Below, piece after piece: positions 27,464 to 38,441 of a stretch of DNA of 64,000 nucleotides (positions are counted from its first letter, which is position 1; each line of letters opens with the position of its first letter). The notes beneath the pieces are model-generated. The model ran no database searches. It saw only the letters and a list, made by a program, of their open reading frames with translations, and had not been told where the DNA came from. This stretch comes from Stenotrophomonas sp. 610A2 (GTDB lineage: Bacteria; Pseudomonadota; Gammaproteobacteria; Xanthomonadales; Xanthomonadaceae), in assembly GCF_030549615.1 (NCBI RefSeq), contig NZ_CP130832.1, positions 2,046,001 to 2,110,000 of the forward strand, given 5' to 3'. Both the position numbers and the translations under genes were made by a program.

Positions 27464-28079
27464 CTTGTTTCCTTTTTAATGTTTATTTCGACGCCTGTTT
27501 TCCAGGGTTTCGCGCAGGCGTCGTGGGTGGCGCGAAACAACAGAAAGACAAAGCCTTGCTGCGCTCAGTGCGAACCGAGGACAGCGTTGCGGGTATTTCG
27601 TTGTGCTGGAGTTGCGTTGTGAAAGGGCACGTTGCAGAAGCGCAGCAGCACGCTGTCCTGCATGCAGGGACCGTCAGGTGAAAGAGAAAAGGAGTTTTCA
27701 GTGCAACGCCGCGCTGTGTGCCCGAATCTTGTTTGCTTGGCTCGGCAGGAGGACTTCGTTGGAGCCGGCAAGGTTATGTTGATTCGGGGAGTTCGGCTGT
27801 AGGTGCATCCCCGATGGCGGGCGGAGATAAGCGATGGATGTTTCCCTGTTGTTACAGGCGCTGCATTGGACAGTATCGATTGCTATCAACGCAGGTTCGT
27901 AGGAATTGCATGGCGGGCCAGTACGCCGCATTGGGGCTGGTGGCAGCGGCCATGATTTGTTGCCGTGCCGTGGCCAGCTTTGTCATCTTCTGATGTGCAA
28001 GCGCCTGGGCTCCAGGCACAAACAACATCGCCGATTTCTGCGTCTACCTCGCGGCAAGCGCGGGGATGCGTCTGCGGCA
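27464..28079. other. Gene-free region upstream of the fimbrial operon
   Basis: About 610 bp with only short frames on both strands and no recognised domain. It presumably carries the fimbrial promoter and binding sites. I see no invertible element: no paired inverted repeats or recombinase gene near by. It ends against the 3' end of the LysR gene. Confidence 0.5.
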
Positions 28080-28985
28080 TCAAGCGGGATTTGCTGGTGA
28101 ACGGGTCTGATCGTGTTGTTCTGCAACCAGTTGCAACCACGCCTGCGCGGCAACCGACAGGTAACCGCCGCGGCGCCAGGCAATCACCATTTTCCAGTCG
28201 AGCTCCGGTTCGTGCAGCGGTATGACAACCACGTCCGGCCTTGGTCGTGCGGCGGCGATCATGCGCGGCAGCAAGGCCACGCCGAGGCCTGCAGCGACCA
28301 AGGCAACGATGAAGTCCGGCTGCCCGCTACGGGTGACCTCACGCGGGCTGAAGCCACGTGCCTGGCAGGCGCGGATGATGTGCCGGTTCAGCAGGAAGCC
28401 TTTCTCGAACAACACAAACGGTACCTCAGCCAGATCCTGCAGTTGCAGGCTGGCAGCGTTCGCCAGTGCGTGATCGCGGGGCAGCAGGGCGACCAGTGGT
28501 TCAATGCGCACGGCTTGCCATTGCAGGTCATCGGCAACGGGTAGGAGACTGGCTGCCAATTCGATCTCGCCAGCGCGCAGACTTTCTTCCAGCGCTTCGC
28601 TGCCGCGCTCCAGCACATGCAGTTCGATCTGCGGGTGGAGCTTGCGGAAGTGCGCGAATACCGGCGCAAACAGGATGTCGCTGCCCAGCGAGGCCAAGCC
28701 AAGGCGCAGTTCACCGCGCTCCAGATCACGCAGTTCTTCGAGCTCGCGCAGCATGTCCTGGCGTTCGCCGAGCAGGGCCAGGGCGCGGCGATGAACAATC
28801 TCGCCAGCGGGCGTCAGTCGAACGCCGTGGCGGGAGCGTTCCAGCAATACCTCGCCGAGCTCATCCTCGAGCTGGCGAATGGCCTTGCTTACCGTTGGCT
28901 GGGTGGCGAATACCGCTTCGGCGGCGGCCGAAAAGCCGTCGTTGCGGACGACTTCCACAAACATTCGCAGTTGCTTGATGTCCAT
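28080..28985 (-). CDS. LysR-family regulator (CidR-like) of the adjacent lrgAB-type genes
   Basis: 301 residues. The N-terminal LysR winged HTH is MDIKQLRMFVEVVRNDGFSA to about residue 60 (TQPTVSKAIRQLEDELG), followed by the periplasmic-binding-like effector domain. It is divergent from the lrgA/cidA-like gene with a 70-bp gap containing dyads. In other bacteria CidR-type LysR proteins activate cidAB in response to overflow metabolites such as acetate; that link here is by position only. Confidence 0.85.
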   Translation of the reverse strand: MDIKQLRMFVEVVRNDGFSAAAEAVFATQPTVSKAIRQLEDELGEVLLERSRHGVRLTPAGEIVHRRALALLGERQDMLRELEELRDLERGELRLGLASLGSDILFAPVFAHFRKLHPQIELHVLERGSEALEESLRAGEIELAASLLPVADDLQWQAVRIEPLVALLPRDHALANAASLQLQDLAEVPFVLFEKGFLLNRHIIRACQARGFSPREVTRSGQPDFIVALVAAGLGVALLPRMIAAARPRPDVVVIPLHEPELDWKMVIAWRRGGYLSVAAQAWLQLVAEQHDQTRSPANPA

Positions 28986-29020
28986 TCCGAAATGGAATCC
29001 ATTGAATGCAATGAATTCAT
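28984..29020. promoter_or_regulatory. Dyad elements in the LysR-lrgA divergent region
   Basis: Inverted repeat ATTCC-N5-GGAAT at 28984-28998, ATTG-N4-CAAT at 29001-29012 and the palindrome ATGAATTCAT at 29011-29020, followed by an AT-rich TTTATTTATAGAT that could be the lrgA -10 region. LysR regulators bind such dyads between divergent genes. The first dyad overlaps the LysR start codon. Confidence 0.5.
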
Positions 29021-29055
29021 TTTATTTATAGATGCCCCGGGCGTACATAGGGGGA

Positions 29056-29475
29056 ATGGAAACGAATGGGTGGACGCTGCGCCGCACTCGATTGGGGCTG
29101 CGGCGTGGCTTCAGGCGCAGCGCATGGCTGCAGATCGGAGGCTTGATCGCGGTCTGGTTGTTGGCCGGGTGGGCAGTGCAGCGGCTGGGAGTACCGGTGC
29201 CGGGCGGCATTGCGGGCTTGTTCGCGTTGCTGCTGGCCTTTGCCCTGCGTTGGTTGTCACCGCATAGCTTTGCCCGAGGCGCGCGTTGGCTGCTGGCCGA
29301 GATGCTGCTGTTCTTCGTGCCGGCGGCAATGATCCTGCTGGAAAACCGGGAGATGTTTGGATGGCTGGGCCTGAAGCTTCTGCTGGTGGTCGTAGCCGGA
29401 ACCTTGCTGGTGATGGCAGGTACGGCTGTCACCGTCGAGGTGTTGTTGCGCTGGAGCCTGCGCCATGAGCATTGA
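29056..29475 (+). CDS. CidA/LrgA-family holin-like membrane protein
   Basis: 139 residues from ATG 29056, chosen because AGGGGGA lies just upstream. Four hydrophobic segments are seen, with the family pattern VPVPGGIAGLFALLLAF in the second. CidA/LrgA proteins modulate murein hydrolase release and pyruvate or overflow metabolism together with LrgB/CidB. The gene overlaps the LrgB-like gene by 11 bp, indicating an operon. Confidence 0.82.
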   Translation: METNGWTLRRTRLGLRRGFRRSAWLQIGGLIAVWLLAGWAVQRLGVPVPGGIAGLFALLLAFALRWLSPHSFARGARWLLAEMLLFFVPAAMILLENREMFGWLGLKLLLVVVAGTLLVMAGTAVTVEVLLRWSLRHEH

Positions 29476-30184
29476 GGTGCTCGCCGCCTTGCCGAAGCAG
29501 TTTGTGTGGCCGGCATTCTGGGCCGTGGTGACGGTGGCTGCCTATCTGCTGGCCAGGACGCTGTACTCGCGCACCGGCAAGGCCTGGGCATCACCCTTGA
29601 TCATTGCGCCGGTGTTGTTGCTGGGCCTGGCCCTGTCGTTGCATGCCAGCTACCACGACTATCTGCGCGGTACGCATTGGTTGATGGCGATGTTGGGGCC
29701 GGCGACAGTGGCATTCGCTGTGCCCATTTACCAGCAGCGGGTGCTGATTGCCCGACATTGGAAGGTGTTGGGTGCTGGCGTACTGGTTGGCAGCAGCATT
29801 GCCGTTGCCGCCGCTTGGTTGATGGCCACGGCGTTGCATCTGTCGCCGGAACTGCGCCTGAGCCTGGCCCCGCGCTCGTTGACCACGCCATTCGCGATGG
29901 ATGTGTCCGGGCGCATTGGTGGCATTCCGGAGCTGACGGCGGTGTTCGTGATCATCACCGGTATCTGCGGCTCGCTGTGTGGGCAGGTGCTGCTCAAACT
30001 GTTGCCGGTGCGCTCGGCAATGGCGCGTGGTGCGCTGTTCGGCATGGGCGCGCATGGCATGGGGGTTGCCAAGGCACGCGAGCTTGGCGAGAGCGAGGGG
30101 GCGATTGCCGGCCTGGTGATGGTGCTGGCCGGCGTGGTCAACGTGGCGGTGGCGCCGTTGCTGGTGATCCTGTTGCGCGGTTGA
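29465..30184 (+). CDS. LrgB/CidB-family membrane protein
   Basis: 239 residues, six or more hydrophobic segments, with the family-typical TTPFAMDVSGRIGGIPELTA and GALFGMGAHGMGVAKARELGE. It partners the CidA/LrgA protein in the inner membrane. Members include plastid LrgAB, which transports glycolate and glycerate, so a small organic acid transport role is as plausible as cell-death control. Confidence 0.88.
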   Translation: MSIEVLAALPKQFVWPAFWAVVTVAAYLLARTLYSRTGKAWASPLIIAPVLLLGLALSLHASYHDYLRGTHWLMAMLGPATVAFAVPIYQQRVLIARHWKVLGAGVLVGSSIAVAAAWLMATALHLSPELRLSLAPRSLTTPFAMDVSGRIGGIPELTAVFVIITGICGSLCGQVLLKLLPVRSAMARGALFGMGAHGMGVAKARELGESEGAIAGLVMVLAGVVNVAVAPLLVILLRG

Positions 30185-30202
30185 TTGGCGAAACCGGCCC
30201 AC

Positions 30203-31126
30203 TCAGGCGGGGGTATCGCCGGCGCGGGCCTTCTGCAGATCCTCGGTCCTGCGCGCAAGCACCGCTTCACGGTGGGCGATATACGCGTTGGAACCCAGAA
30301 TGATCAACGCGCCAATCACCGTCCAGCGATCCAGTGCTTCGCCAAACAGCAGCCAGCCCATCACCACCACCAGCGGCAGCTGGGTAAAGCTGATCGGGGT
30401 AAGTGCGGAGACTTCACCCAGCTTCAAGGCGCGGGTCCACAGCAACTGCCCCAATGTGCCGAGTACGCCAGTGGCAGCCAGCCACAACCAGGCGATTCCA
30501 GTCGGCCACACCCAGACAAACAGCGCCGGGATCAGCGACATGGGAACCCAGAACACATAGGTGTAGAACACCACGGTATCCGGCCCATCAACGCGGGTGA
30601 GTTGCTTGATCTGGATGGCGACCAGCGCGCTGAGCACTGCCGCCAGTACCGCGACCAGGCTACCGGCATCAAAGCCATGCGAACCCGGCCGCACGATCAC
30701 CAGGACGCCAATGAAGCCGACGATCACCGCCGCCCAGCGGCGGAAGCGGACCTTCTCACCCAGCCACAGGACCGCGGCGATGGTGACGAACAAGGGAGTG
30801 GAGTACGACAGTGAAATTGCCTGCGACAGTGGCAGGTGCCCCAGCGCCCAGAACGCACACAGCATGGAAGCCAGTCCGATCGCGCTGCGCAGGAAATAGC
30901 GTGGCAGCTGCTGGGTGTGCAGCGGGGCGTGACCGGGTCGCAGCAACATGGGTAGCAGTGCCAGCAAGCCGAAGCTGTTGCGGAAGAACGCCACTTCCTG
31001 GGTGGGTACATAGGCAGTGGCGTAGCGGATGGCGATGGCCATCAAGCCGAAGGACATGGCGCTGCCGAACATCAGCAGGGCAGCGCGCATTGCGGTGGAG
31101 CGGGGTGCGGCCAAGGCAGTGTTCAC
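30203..31126 (-). CDS. DMT-superfamily (EamA) transporter
   Basis: 307 residues with ten predicted membrane helices in two EamA repeats ([20 protein letters not shown] in the first, [20 protein letters not shown] in the second). The probable role is export of a small metabolite. The start overlaps the murB stop by 4 bp (GTGA), so it is co-transcribed behind murB. Substrate unknown. Confidence 0.85.
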   Translation of the reverse strand: MNTALAAPRSTAMRAALLMFGSAMSFGLMAIAIRYATAYVPTQEVAFFRNSFGLLALLPMLLRPGHAPLHTQQLPRYFLRSAIGLASMLCAFWALGHLPLSQAISLSYSTPLFVTIAAVLWLGEKVRFRRWAAVIVGFIGVLVIVRPGSHGFDAGSLVAVLAAVLSALVAIQIKQLTRVDGPDTVVFYTYVFWVPMSLIPALFVWVWPTGIAWLWLAATGVLGTLGQLLWTRALKLGEVSALTPISFTQLPLVVVMGWLLFGEALDRWTVIGALIILGSNAYIAHREAVLARRTEDLQKARAGDTPA

Positions 31127-32166
31127 CAGCGGGCGCCGACCAACCTGGGTTCGGGTTCGATGGGCACGCCGAACTGCTCCAGCACCGCGGCCGAAACGCG
31201 CCGTGCGAATGCCAACAGCTCGGCGCCGCTTGCGTTGCCATGGTTGACCAGTACCAAGGCGTGATTGGGCGAGACCCCGGCATCACCGTCGCGCTGGCCC
31301 TTGAAGCCGGCTTTCTCGATCATCCACGCCGCCGATACCTTGCGGTTGCTGTCGTCGCTGCCCGGGAACACCGGCAACTCCGGATAGTGCTGCAGCAGCA
31401 CGTTGACCTGTTCCAGCGGCAGGATGGGGTTCTTGAAGAAGCTGCCTGCATTGCCCAATACATCAGGATCGGGCAATTTGCGGCGGCGGATGGCGATGAC
31501 GGCATTGGCGACATCGACCGAACCCGGCAACTCGACGCCCATGGCCTGTAGTTCTTCGCGGATGCCTGCATAGTCCAACTGCAACTCATGCAGCAGCGGC
31601 AGGCGGAATTCGACGGCGGTGATCAGGTAACGATCGGCTTCGTGCTTGAACAGGCTGTCGCGGTAGCCAAAGCGGCAGGCTTCCTGGTCCAGGCGGACCC
31701 AGCACTGGTCCTGGCGGTCCCAGGCCTCGACGGTCTGGATGAACTCGCCCACCTGGGCGCCATAGGCACCGATGTTCTGGATCGGCGCGGCACCGACGGT
31801 GCCGGGGATCAAGGCCAGGTTCTCCAGCCCGGACAAGCCTTCCTGCAATGACCACATCACCAGTTCGTGCCAGATAACGGCGGCGCCAGCGCGGACGATG
31901 GTGTGATCGGCGCGGTGTTCCAGCGCGGTGATGTCGCGGTTCTCGAACACCAGCACCACATCTTCCGGATCAGCGGCAAGCAGTACGTTGCTGCCGCTGC
32001 CAAGCACCAGCAGCTCGGCATCGCCGATGGCGGCCAGCGCTTCTGGCAATGCGTGCGGGTCAGTGATGCGCACCATTCGCGGGGCATGGGCGTCGACGTG
32101 GAAGGTGTTGAGGTGGCGCAGAGAGGCGTTCTCGGTCAGCGACCAAGCGGTAACGGTGTTCGTCAT
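31123..32166 (-). CDS. murB: UDP-N-acetylenolpyruvoylglucosamine reductase MurB
   Basis: 347 residues from ATG 32166 ([23 protein letters not shown]); an upstream frame of 20 Arg/Pro-rich residues is not coding. The FAD-binding domain has [11 protein letters not shown] and [17 protein letters not shown]; the C-terminal domain has NAGSFFKNP with the catalytic Ser. Type I MurB, E. coli-like in length. It reduces enolpyruvyl-UDP-GlcNAc to UDP-MurNAc in peptidoglycan synthesis. It overlaps pyrD by 4 bp on one side and the DMT gene on the other. Confidence 0.95.
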   Translation of the reverse strand: MTNTVTAWSLTENASLRHLNTFHVDAHAPRMVRITDPHALPEALAAIGDAELLVLGSGSNVLLAADPEDVVLVFENRDITALEHRADHTIVRAGAAVIWHELVMWSLQEGLSGLENLALIPGTVGAAPIQNIGAYGAQVGEFIQTVEAWDRQDQCWVRLDQEACRFGYRDSLFKHEADRYLITAVEFRLPLLHELQLDYAGIREELQAMGVELPGSVDVANAVIAIRRRKLPDPDVLGNAGSFFKNPILPLEQVNVLLQHYPELPVFPGSDDSNRKVSAAWMIEKAGFKGQRDGDAGVSPNHALVLVNHGNASGAELLAFARRVSAAVLEQFGVPIEPEPRLVGARW

Positions 32167-33218
32167 AGCGGTGCGACGGCGCCTCCCGAGGGGGATTCGC
32201 GGCGGCGGCGGATGGCATCGACGCAATCGCCGATCAGGCCTGGGCCCTGGAAGATCAAACCGCTATAGCACTGCACCAACGTCGCGCCGGCCGCCATCTT
32301 GGCGACGGCATCGGCACCGGAGCTGATGCCGCCAACGCCAATCAGCGGGACCGATTCGGGCAGGCGCGCGCGCAGGCGACGCAATACCAGCGTTGACTGC
32401 CCGAGCAGCGGGGCGCCGGACAGGCCGCCGATTTCCTTGGCGACCGGATCGGATTCCACGGTCGGTCGCCCAATGGTGGTATTGGTGGCGATGACGCCAT
32501 CGACGCCCAGCTCGCCGAGGACGCGGGCGGCTGCATCGATGTCGCGGTCACTCAGGTCGGGCGCCACCTTGACCAGCATCGGCACGCGTTTGCCGTGCTT
32601 GGCTGCCAGTTGCTCCTGCGCCTCGCGCAGGCCGCCAACCAGCCGCCGCAATGCCTGTTCTTCCTGCAGTTCACGCAGGCCGGCGGTATTGGGCGAGGAG
32701 ATATTGACGGTGATGTAGTCCGCCAATGGATAGACCTTTTCCATGCAGGTCAGGTAATCCGACAGCGCATCCTCGTTGGGCGTGTCCTTGTTCTTGCCGA
32801 TGTTGATGCCGAGCGGGCCGGGGCGGTGCTTGACCGCTTCCACGTTCTTCACCAGCGCATCCACGCCGAGGTTGTTGAAGCCCATGCGGTTGATGATGGC
32901 GTTGTGCCGCGGCAGGCGGAACAGGCGCGGCTTGGGGCTGCCGACCTGCGCGCGCGGGGTGATGGTGCCGATCTCGACATAGCCAAAGCCCAGTGCAAAC
33001 AGGGCTTCAATGTGTTCACCGTTCTTGTCCAGGCCAGCGGCCAGACCCACCGGGTTGGGGAAGCTCAGGCCAAACGCGGGGGTGGGAAGCGGCTTGATGC
33101 GGCGGGCAATCAGCGGCGTGGTGCCGGTGCGCCAGGCAAGATCCAGCGCGGACAGGCCCAGGCCGTGTGCGCGCTCGGCATCAAGGGTGAACAGGAAGGG
33201 ACGGGCAATGGAATACAT
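32163..33218 (-). CDS. pyrD: Dihydroorotate dehydrogenase (quinone), class 2 PyrD
   Basis: 351 residues. The N-terminal membrane-associated helices are [20 protein letters not shown]. The FMN barrel has [14 protein letters not shown], the catalytic-serine region [14 protein letters not shown], and [10 protein letters not shown]. The class 2 enzyme passes electrons from dihydroorotate to quinone in pyrimidine synthesis. Its stop overlaps the murB start, so the two are translationally coupled. Confidence 0.96.
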   Translation of the reverse strand: MYSIARPFLFTLDAERAHGLGLSALDLAWRTGTTPLIARRIKPLPTPAFGLSFPNPVGLAAGLDKNGEHIEALFALGFGYVEIGTITPRAQVGSPKPRLFRLPRHNAIINRMGFNNLGVDALVKNVEAVKHRPGPLGINIGKNKDTPNEDALSDYLTCMEKVYPLADYITVNISSPNTAGLRELQEEQALRRLVGGLREAQEQLAAKHGKRVPMLVKVAPDLSDRDIDAAARVLGELGVDGVIATNTTIGRPTVESDPVAKEIGGLSGAPLLGQSTLVLRRLRARLPESVPLIGVGGISSGADAVAKMAAGATLVQCYSGLIFQGPGLIGDCVDAIRRRRESPSGGAVAPL

Positions 33219-33222
33219 AAGC

Positions 33223-33993
33223 TCAGTTCAGCGTGCCAACAAAGGCGCGGGTTTGGTACTCGAAGGCAACCTTGCCATCGACCGCGTGCGCATCGAAAAG
33301 ACGCTGCAGGGCCTCCAGCATGGGGGAATGACGTTCGTGGCCGGCTTGCGGTGCGTAAGAGGAGGACAGCAGGCGGCCACGCAGGCTGTCGTAGTCCAGG
33401 TACTGCACATTCGGCAGATGGACCAGGCCGCGCAGTCCTTCGCCGAACCAGTCGCGCATGGTCTGGTCGTCCTGGTAGCGCTCGGCGACTTCGGTGTAAT
33501 CGGTGCCGTAGTCCAGCAGCAGTTGCTCGTAGCCTGCCAGGAAGGGTGAGGCATCGAGCAGGCGCGAGTTCCAGTACACCAGCGCCAGGCCGCCCGGGCG
33601 CAGGATGCGCTTCCATTCGCGGCGTACGGCGGTGGTGTCGAACCAATGGAAGGCCTGCGCGGCGGCGACCAGGTCGACGCTATGGTCGGGCAGGGTGGTG
33701 GCCTCGGCAGTACCGGCGACGGATTGCAGCTGCGGATAATCCGGCAACAGCCACTGTTCGGCGGCTGCGCGCATTGCGGCATTGGGTTCCACCGCGATCA
33801 GTGGATGGCCGGCAGCCAGGAACAACTCGCTGGAAATGCCGGTGCCGGCACCGATATCGGCGACCAGCGCGGAGCGGGGCAGGCCGATGTCGTCATGCAG
33901 CCAGCGCAGCAGTGACGGCGGATAGCCCGGGCGATAGCGGACGTAGTCCGCAACACGGCTGCTGAAACGCTCGGTGGAATCGGATTGCCCCAT
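33223..33993 (-). CDS. Class I SAM-dependent methyltransferase
   Basis: 256 residues. [20 protein letters not shown] is motif I (about 38-57), IAVEPNAAM the strand-2 acidic segment, and AAQAFHWFD a trait of this Methyltransf_11 subgroup. The substrate is unknown. It ends 4 bp before pyrD, and its start is 7 bp after the stop of the preceding DUF4190 gene, so the four or five minus-strand genes from 34297 to 30203 form one likely operon. Confidence 0.82.
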   Translation of the reverse strand: MGQSDSTERFSSRVADYVRYRPGYPPSLLRWLHDDIGLPRSALVADIGAGTGISSELFLAAGHPLIAVEPNAAMRAAAEQWLLPDYPQLQSVAGTAEATTLPDHSVDLVAAAQAFHWFDTTAVRREWKRILRPGGLALVYWNSRLLDASPFLAGYEQLLLDYGTDYTEVAERYQDDQTMRDWFGEGLRGLVHLPNVQYLDYDSLRGRLLSSSYAPQAGHERHSPMLEALQRLFDAHAVDGKVAFEYQTRAFVGTLN

Positions 33994-34000
33994 GCCTACC

Positions 34001-34297
34001 TCAGTGATTCAGTGCTGCGATGCCGGCCAAGCCACCAAAGAACACGATGATGGCGATGACGAAGATGATACCGATCAGCCACAGTGCGGTGGCCAGCCAA
34101 CCCAGCACCAGTCCGGCCACGGCCAGGCCGTCACCTTCCATCTGACCGTTGCTGCGGCGGATCTCGCCACGTGCCATATGGCCGAAGATGATGGCGCAGA
34201 TGCTGCCGATGGCAGGCAACAGGGTCCAGCCAAGAATGCCGGCGACCAGGCTGATCACGGCGTAGCTGCTGGTCTGGCGAGGTGCAGGGATGCTCAT
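34001..34297 (-). CDS. DUF4190 small membrane protein
   Basis: 98 residues with two hydrophobic segments (about 10-40 and 58-90) and the DUF4190 hallmark IFGHMARGEIRRS between them, followed by GDGLAVAGLVLGW. Function unknown. First gene of the minus-strand run leading to pyrD-murB, after a GGGAGAGGGG hairpin. Confidence 0.8.
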   Translation of the reverse strand: MSIPAPRQTSSYAVISLVAGILGWTLLPAIGSICAIIFGHMARGEIRRSNGQMEGDGLAVAGLVLGWLATALWLIGIIFVIAIIVFFGGLAGIAALNH

Positions 34298-34324
34298 CGG
34301 GAACTCCGTTTCAGCGAATTTAAG

Positions 34325-34350
34325 CCCCTCTCCCGCGCACGGGAGAGGGG
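34325..34350. repeat. CCCCTCTCCC hairpin repeat
   Basis: CCCCTCTCCC (34325-34334) and GGGAGAGGGG (34341-34350) with 6 nt between them. The same element, with a 3-nt loop, occurs at 43334-43356 between thrB and thrC. Both copies are trailed by GGTGGGGTGAGGG-like sequence, so it is a dispersed repeat and not a unique terminator. Confidence 0.65.
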
Positions 34351-34424
34351 GTGGGGTGAGGGGAAGCTTTTCAGCTCAGCTCTCTCCCGTTTCAACGCCC
34401 CGGCCAAGGCCGGGGCAGACACCA

Positions 34425-35957
34425 TCAAAGATCGAACTTGATGCCCTGGGCCAGCGGCAGCGAGTCGGAGTAGTTGATGGTGTTGGTCTGGCGGCGCATG
34501 TAGACCTTCCATGCATCCGAACCGGACTCGCGGCCACCGCCGGTGTCCTTCTCGCCACCGAAGGCGCCACCAATCTCGGCACCGGAAGTACCGATGTTGA
34601 TGTTGGCGATGCCGCAGTCGCTGCCGGCGGCCGACAGGAACTTCTCGGCGGTCTTCAGGTTCTGGGTGAAGATCGACGAGGACAGGCCCTGCGGCACGCC
34701 GTTCTGCATGTCGATGGCTTCGTCCAGGGTCTTGTACTTCATCACGTACAGGATCGGCGCGAAGGTCTCGTGCTGGACGATCTCATCGCTGTTCTTCAGG
34801 CCGGTGACAATCGCCGGCAGCACGAAGTTGCCTGCGCGGTCAATGGCGGTGCCGCCGGTTTCGACGGTGCCGCCGGCAGCCTTGGCCTTGGCGATGGAGC
34901 CGAGGAACTGCTGCACGGCTTCCGGGCTGTTCAACGGGCCCATCAGGTTTGCGGCGTCGGTCGGGTCGCCGATCTTGCCTTCGACCTGCTTGTAGGCCTT
35001 GATCAGGGTGGCCAGCACGTTGTCGTAGATGGATTCATGCACGATCAGGCGGCGGGTGGTGGTGCAGCGCTGGCCGGCAGTACCGACGGCGCCGAACACG
35101 ATGCCCGGCACGGCCAGCTTCTGGTCGGCGGTCTCGTCCATGATGATGGCGTTGTTGCCGCCCAGTTCCAGCAGGCAGCGGCCCAGGCGCTGGGCAACCT
35201 TCTGGTTGACCGTGCGGCCGACCTGGGTGGAACCGGTGAAGGAGATCAGCGGCACGCGGCGATCGTCGACCATCTTTTCCGACAGCGCGGTGCCTGCATC
35301 GTTGATCAGGAAGAACAGGTCCGGGAAGCCGCCGTCCTTCAATGCCTCATTGCAGATCTTCATCGTCGCAATGGCAGTCAGCGGGGTCTTGTTGGACGGC
35401 TTCCAGATGCAGATGTCGCCACAGATGGCAGCCAGGAACGCATTCCAGCTCCACACCGCAACCGGGAAGTTGAAGGCCGAGATGATGCCGACCAGGCCCA
35501 GCGGGTGGTACTGCTCGTACATGCGGTGGCCGGGGCGCTCGGAATGCATGGTGTAGCCGTAGAGCATGCGGCTCTGGCCTAGGGCGAAGTCGGCGATGTC
35601 GATCATCTCCTGCACTTCACCGTCGCCTTCCGGCTTGGACTTGCCCATTTCCAGCGCGACCAGCGAGCCCAGTGCGTCCTTGTGCTTGCGCAGTGCTTCA
35701 CCGCACAGGCGCACGGCTTCGCCGCGGCGCGGTGCCGGGGTGGTGCGCCAAACCTTGTAGGCTTCCTGCGCGCGGGCGATGACGGTTTCGTAGTCAGCTT
35801 CGGTCGTCGCCTGGACCTCGGCGATCACTTCGCCGGTGGTCGGGTTCTGCGGCTTGAGGACGCCCGCGCCGGTGGCGGCGGACCATTCCCCGTTGCCCAT
35901 GTAGGTGCCAGCGTTGGTGGCATCCAGAGCCAAGGCCTTGAGCAGCTCGGAAGACAT
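34425..35957 (-). CDS. ALDH7-type aldehyde dehydrogenase (aminoadipate semialdehyde / piperideine-6-carboxylate)
   Basis: 510 residues. The order of ALDH motifs is [39 protein letters not shown] with the catalytic Glu, and [13 protein letters not shown] with the nucleophile Cys. The GNNAI and TTTRR forms are those of ALDH7 (antiquitin/AmaB), which oxidises alpha-aminoadipate semialdehyde in lysine breakdown. The role is inferred by family; no lysine catabolic neighbours are present. It stands alone, divergent from kdsA. Confidence 0.88.
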   Translation of the reverse strand: MSSELLKALALDATNAGTYMGNGEWSAATGAGVLKPQNPTTGEVIAEVQATTEADYETVIARAQEAYKVWRTTPAPRRGEAVRLCGEALRKHKDALGSLVALEMGKSKPEGDGEVQEMIDIADFALGQSRMLYGYTMHSERPGHRMYEQYHPLGLVGIISAFNFPVAVWSWNAFLAAICGDICIWKPSNKTPLTAIATMKICNEALKDGGFPDLFFLINDAGTALSEKMVDDRRVPLISFTGSTQVGRTVNQKVAQRLGRCLLELGGNNAIIMDETADQKLAVPGIVFGAVGTAGQRCTTTRRLIVHESIYDNVLATLIKAYKQVEGKIGDPTDAANLMGPLNSPEAVQQFLGSIAKAKAAGGTVETGGTAIDRAGNFVLPAIVTGLKNSDEIVQHETFAPILYVMKYKTLDEAIDMQNGVPQGLSSSIFTQNLKTAEKFLSAAGSDCGIANINIGTSGAEIGGAFGGEKDTGGGRESGSDAWKVYMRRQTNTINYSDSLPLAQGIKFDL

Positions 35958-36087
35958 TCAAACTCCTGTTTCTTAACGTTATTTTGGCGCCGTCGGAAAC
36001 TGCGGGTGGGGCGACGGAGTGAGTACCACATAGTACCAGAGTGGGCCGATTGGCCCCGCCGGCGCTGGGCTGGGGTTTGCCGGTTGA

Positions 36088-37059
<972 letters not shown>

Positions 37060-37470
37060 TCAACGCTCATTCCAGCCGGCTCTTGAGTCTAGCAGCCGGT
37101 TGTTCAATGACGCTGGGGAGGGACATCCGTACAAAAAAACTCAGCTAACGGTCCGGTTGCGATGAGGTTTGGACTCGGATGAGCTGGTTGTCGGATATCT
37201 GTTTTGCCCGCTGCTCGCGAAGGAGTTTTGGGGGCGCCTTCATCAGTTGAACTCTTTTGGTTCGCGGTAGCTTAGGAAGCCGGGAAGGAGCTAAGGATCG
37301 TTTCTTTGAGCCAAGTGAGGTGTGTGGCGTGGCTTGGGCTGACAAAAGTCCGTTTGGGACGTAGAAAGCTAAAGTGATTTGAGGACTCTAAGCACTGGCA
37401 GTCGTTCTATGTTGCAAGGGAAAAGCTGGCTGGGCGGGGCGCTTGCCTGTAATCTTGGCCTCCTTCTTTT
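37060..37470. other. Intergenic region before tRNA-Arg, no gene seen
   Basis: About 410 bp with only short frames. Composition is less GC-rich than the neighbours. No integrase, repeat or terminator with a clear T-run was found. It probably carries the tRNA promoter at its right end. Confidence 0.5.
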
Positions 37471-37547
37471 GGCCCCGTAGCTCAGCTGGATAGAGCGGTC
37501 CCCTCCTAAGGGACAGGTCGCACGTTCGAATCGTGTCGGGGTCACCA
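37471..37547 (+). tRNA. tRNA-Arg (anticodon CCT)
   Basis: 77 nt including encoded ACCA. It folds as a cloverleaf: acceptor GGCCCCG/CGGGGTC (one G-U), D-arm GCTC/GAGC, anticodon stem GTCCC/GGGAC with loop CTCCTAA (anticodon CCT, reading AGG), and T-arm GCACG-TTCGAAT-CGTGT. tRNA 3' ends are common island sites, but the downstream DNA looks chromosomal and no integrase is present. Confidence 0.96.
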
Positions 37548-37601
37548 TCATTCCGCGCGGCTTGTGGCAGCAGCTGCAAGCGCCAGCCAGCCCCGGTGCG
37601 C

Positions 37602-38354
37602 ATGCCGATGCAATGCGGTGAAGCCCTGAATTTTCGTAGCTATGGCCCGGCCGGCCATTCGCACAGCCATGACCACCTGCAGCTGGTGTTGCCGCTACGG
37701 GGCAGCCTGGAGTTGGAGGTCGATGGGCGCGGCGGTCGCTTGGACGCCCTGCATGGTGCCCTGATTGTTCCGGGGGCGGCGCATGTACAGGCAGGGAATG
37801 GGCAGAACCGGTTCCTGATCGTGGATTGTGACAGTGCCTTGTTGGAGCGCTCACGGTTGGATCACGGGCGGAAACGCCCATTTCTGGCTATTCCAGCGGC
37901 GGCGCGCAGTTTGCTTGAGTTTGTCGACATCGGCGCGGGTGACCGTCCTGATGTGGCCGCGCCCGTTGCCAGGCATGTATTGCCGCTGCTATTGGATTGC
38001 TTGTTTGCCGATCAGCCGGAACCAGCAGGCGACAGCGCCGGCCTGCGCCGATTGTGCGGACAGGTCCGTGCTGCGCCTGGTCAGGCGTGGCCGCTTGCGC
38101 GTATGGCGCAGGTGGCCGGCATGGGGCTGACCGCGCTGCACGGTGCGTTCAACCGTCAATTCAGCCTCACGCCCGGGCAATGGCTGCAGCAACAGCGTCT
38201 GCTATGGGCGCAGGCTCAATTGTGCGATGGCCGCCTGTCTGTAGCGCAGATCGCCCAGCAGGCTGGGTTCTCCGACCAGAGTGCCTTGACCCGGGCAATG
38301 CGGCGCACGCTCGGGACTACCCCTGGCCGCTATCGGCGGGGCCTGGACGCGTAG
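37602..38354 (+). CDS. AraC-family transcriptional regulator
   Basis: 250 residues from ATG 37602 (MPMQCGEALNFRSYGPAGHS); the longer frame runs into the tRNA. The N-terminal cupin domain (HSHDHLQLVLPLRGSLELEV) has metal- or ligand-type histidines. The C-terminal double HTH is about residues 155-250 (LSVAQIAQQAGFSDQSALTR then AMRRTLGTTPGRYRR). It directly precedes the DMT exporter in the same direction with a 87-bp gap and could regulate it. Confidence 0.86.
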   Translation: MPMQCGEALNFRSYGPAGHSHSHDHLQLVLPLRGSLELEVDGRGGRLDALHGALIVPGAAHVQAGNGQNRFLIVDCDSALLERSRLDHGRKRPFLAIPAAARSLLEFVDIGAGDRPDVAAPVARHVLPLLLDCLFADQPEPAGDSAGLRRLCGQVRAAPGQAWPLARMAQVAGMGLTALHGAFNRQFSLTPGQWLQQQRLLWAQAQLCDGRLSVAQIAQQAGFSDQSALTRAMRRTLGTTPGRYRRGLDA

Positions 38355-38441
38355 TTTGGGTCCAGCGCCGCGCAGCTTGGGACAATACAAACCAGGTCGG
38401 CATTTGGATGCTGGCTGGGTATCTTGACGTTGGGTGGGTTG

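Noticed and set aside
32595..35582. Long plus-strand frames opposite pyrD/methyltransferase and the aldehyde dehydrogenase
   Set aside because: Shadows of confidently identified minus-strand genes.
37471..37547. tRNA-Arg as an island attachment site in this window
   Set aside because: No integrase, no repeated tRNA end and no composition change beside it.
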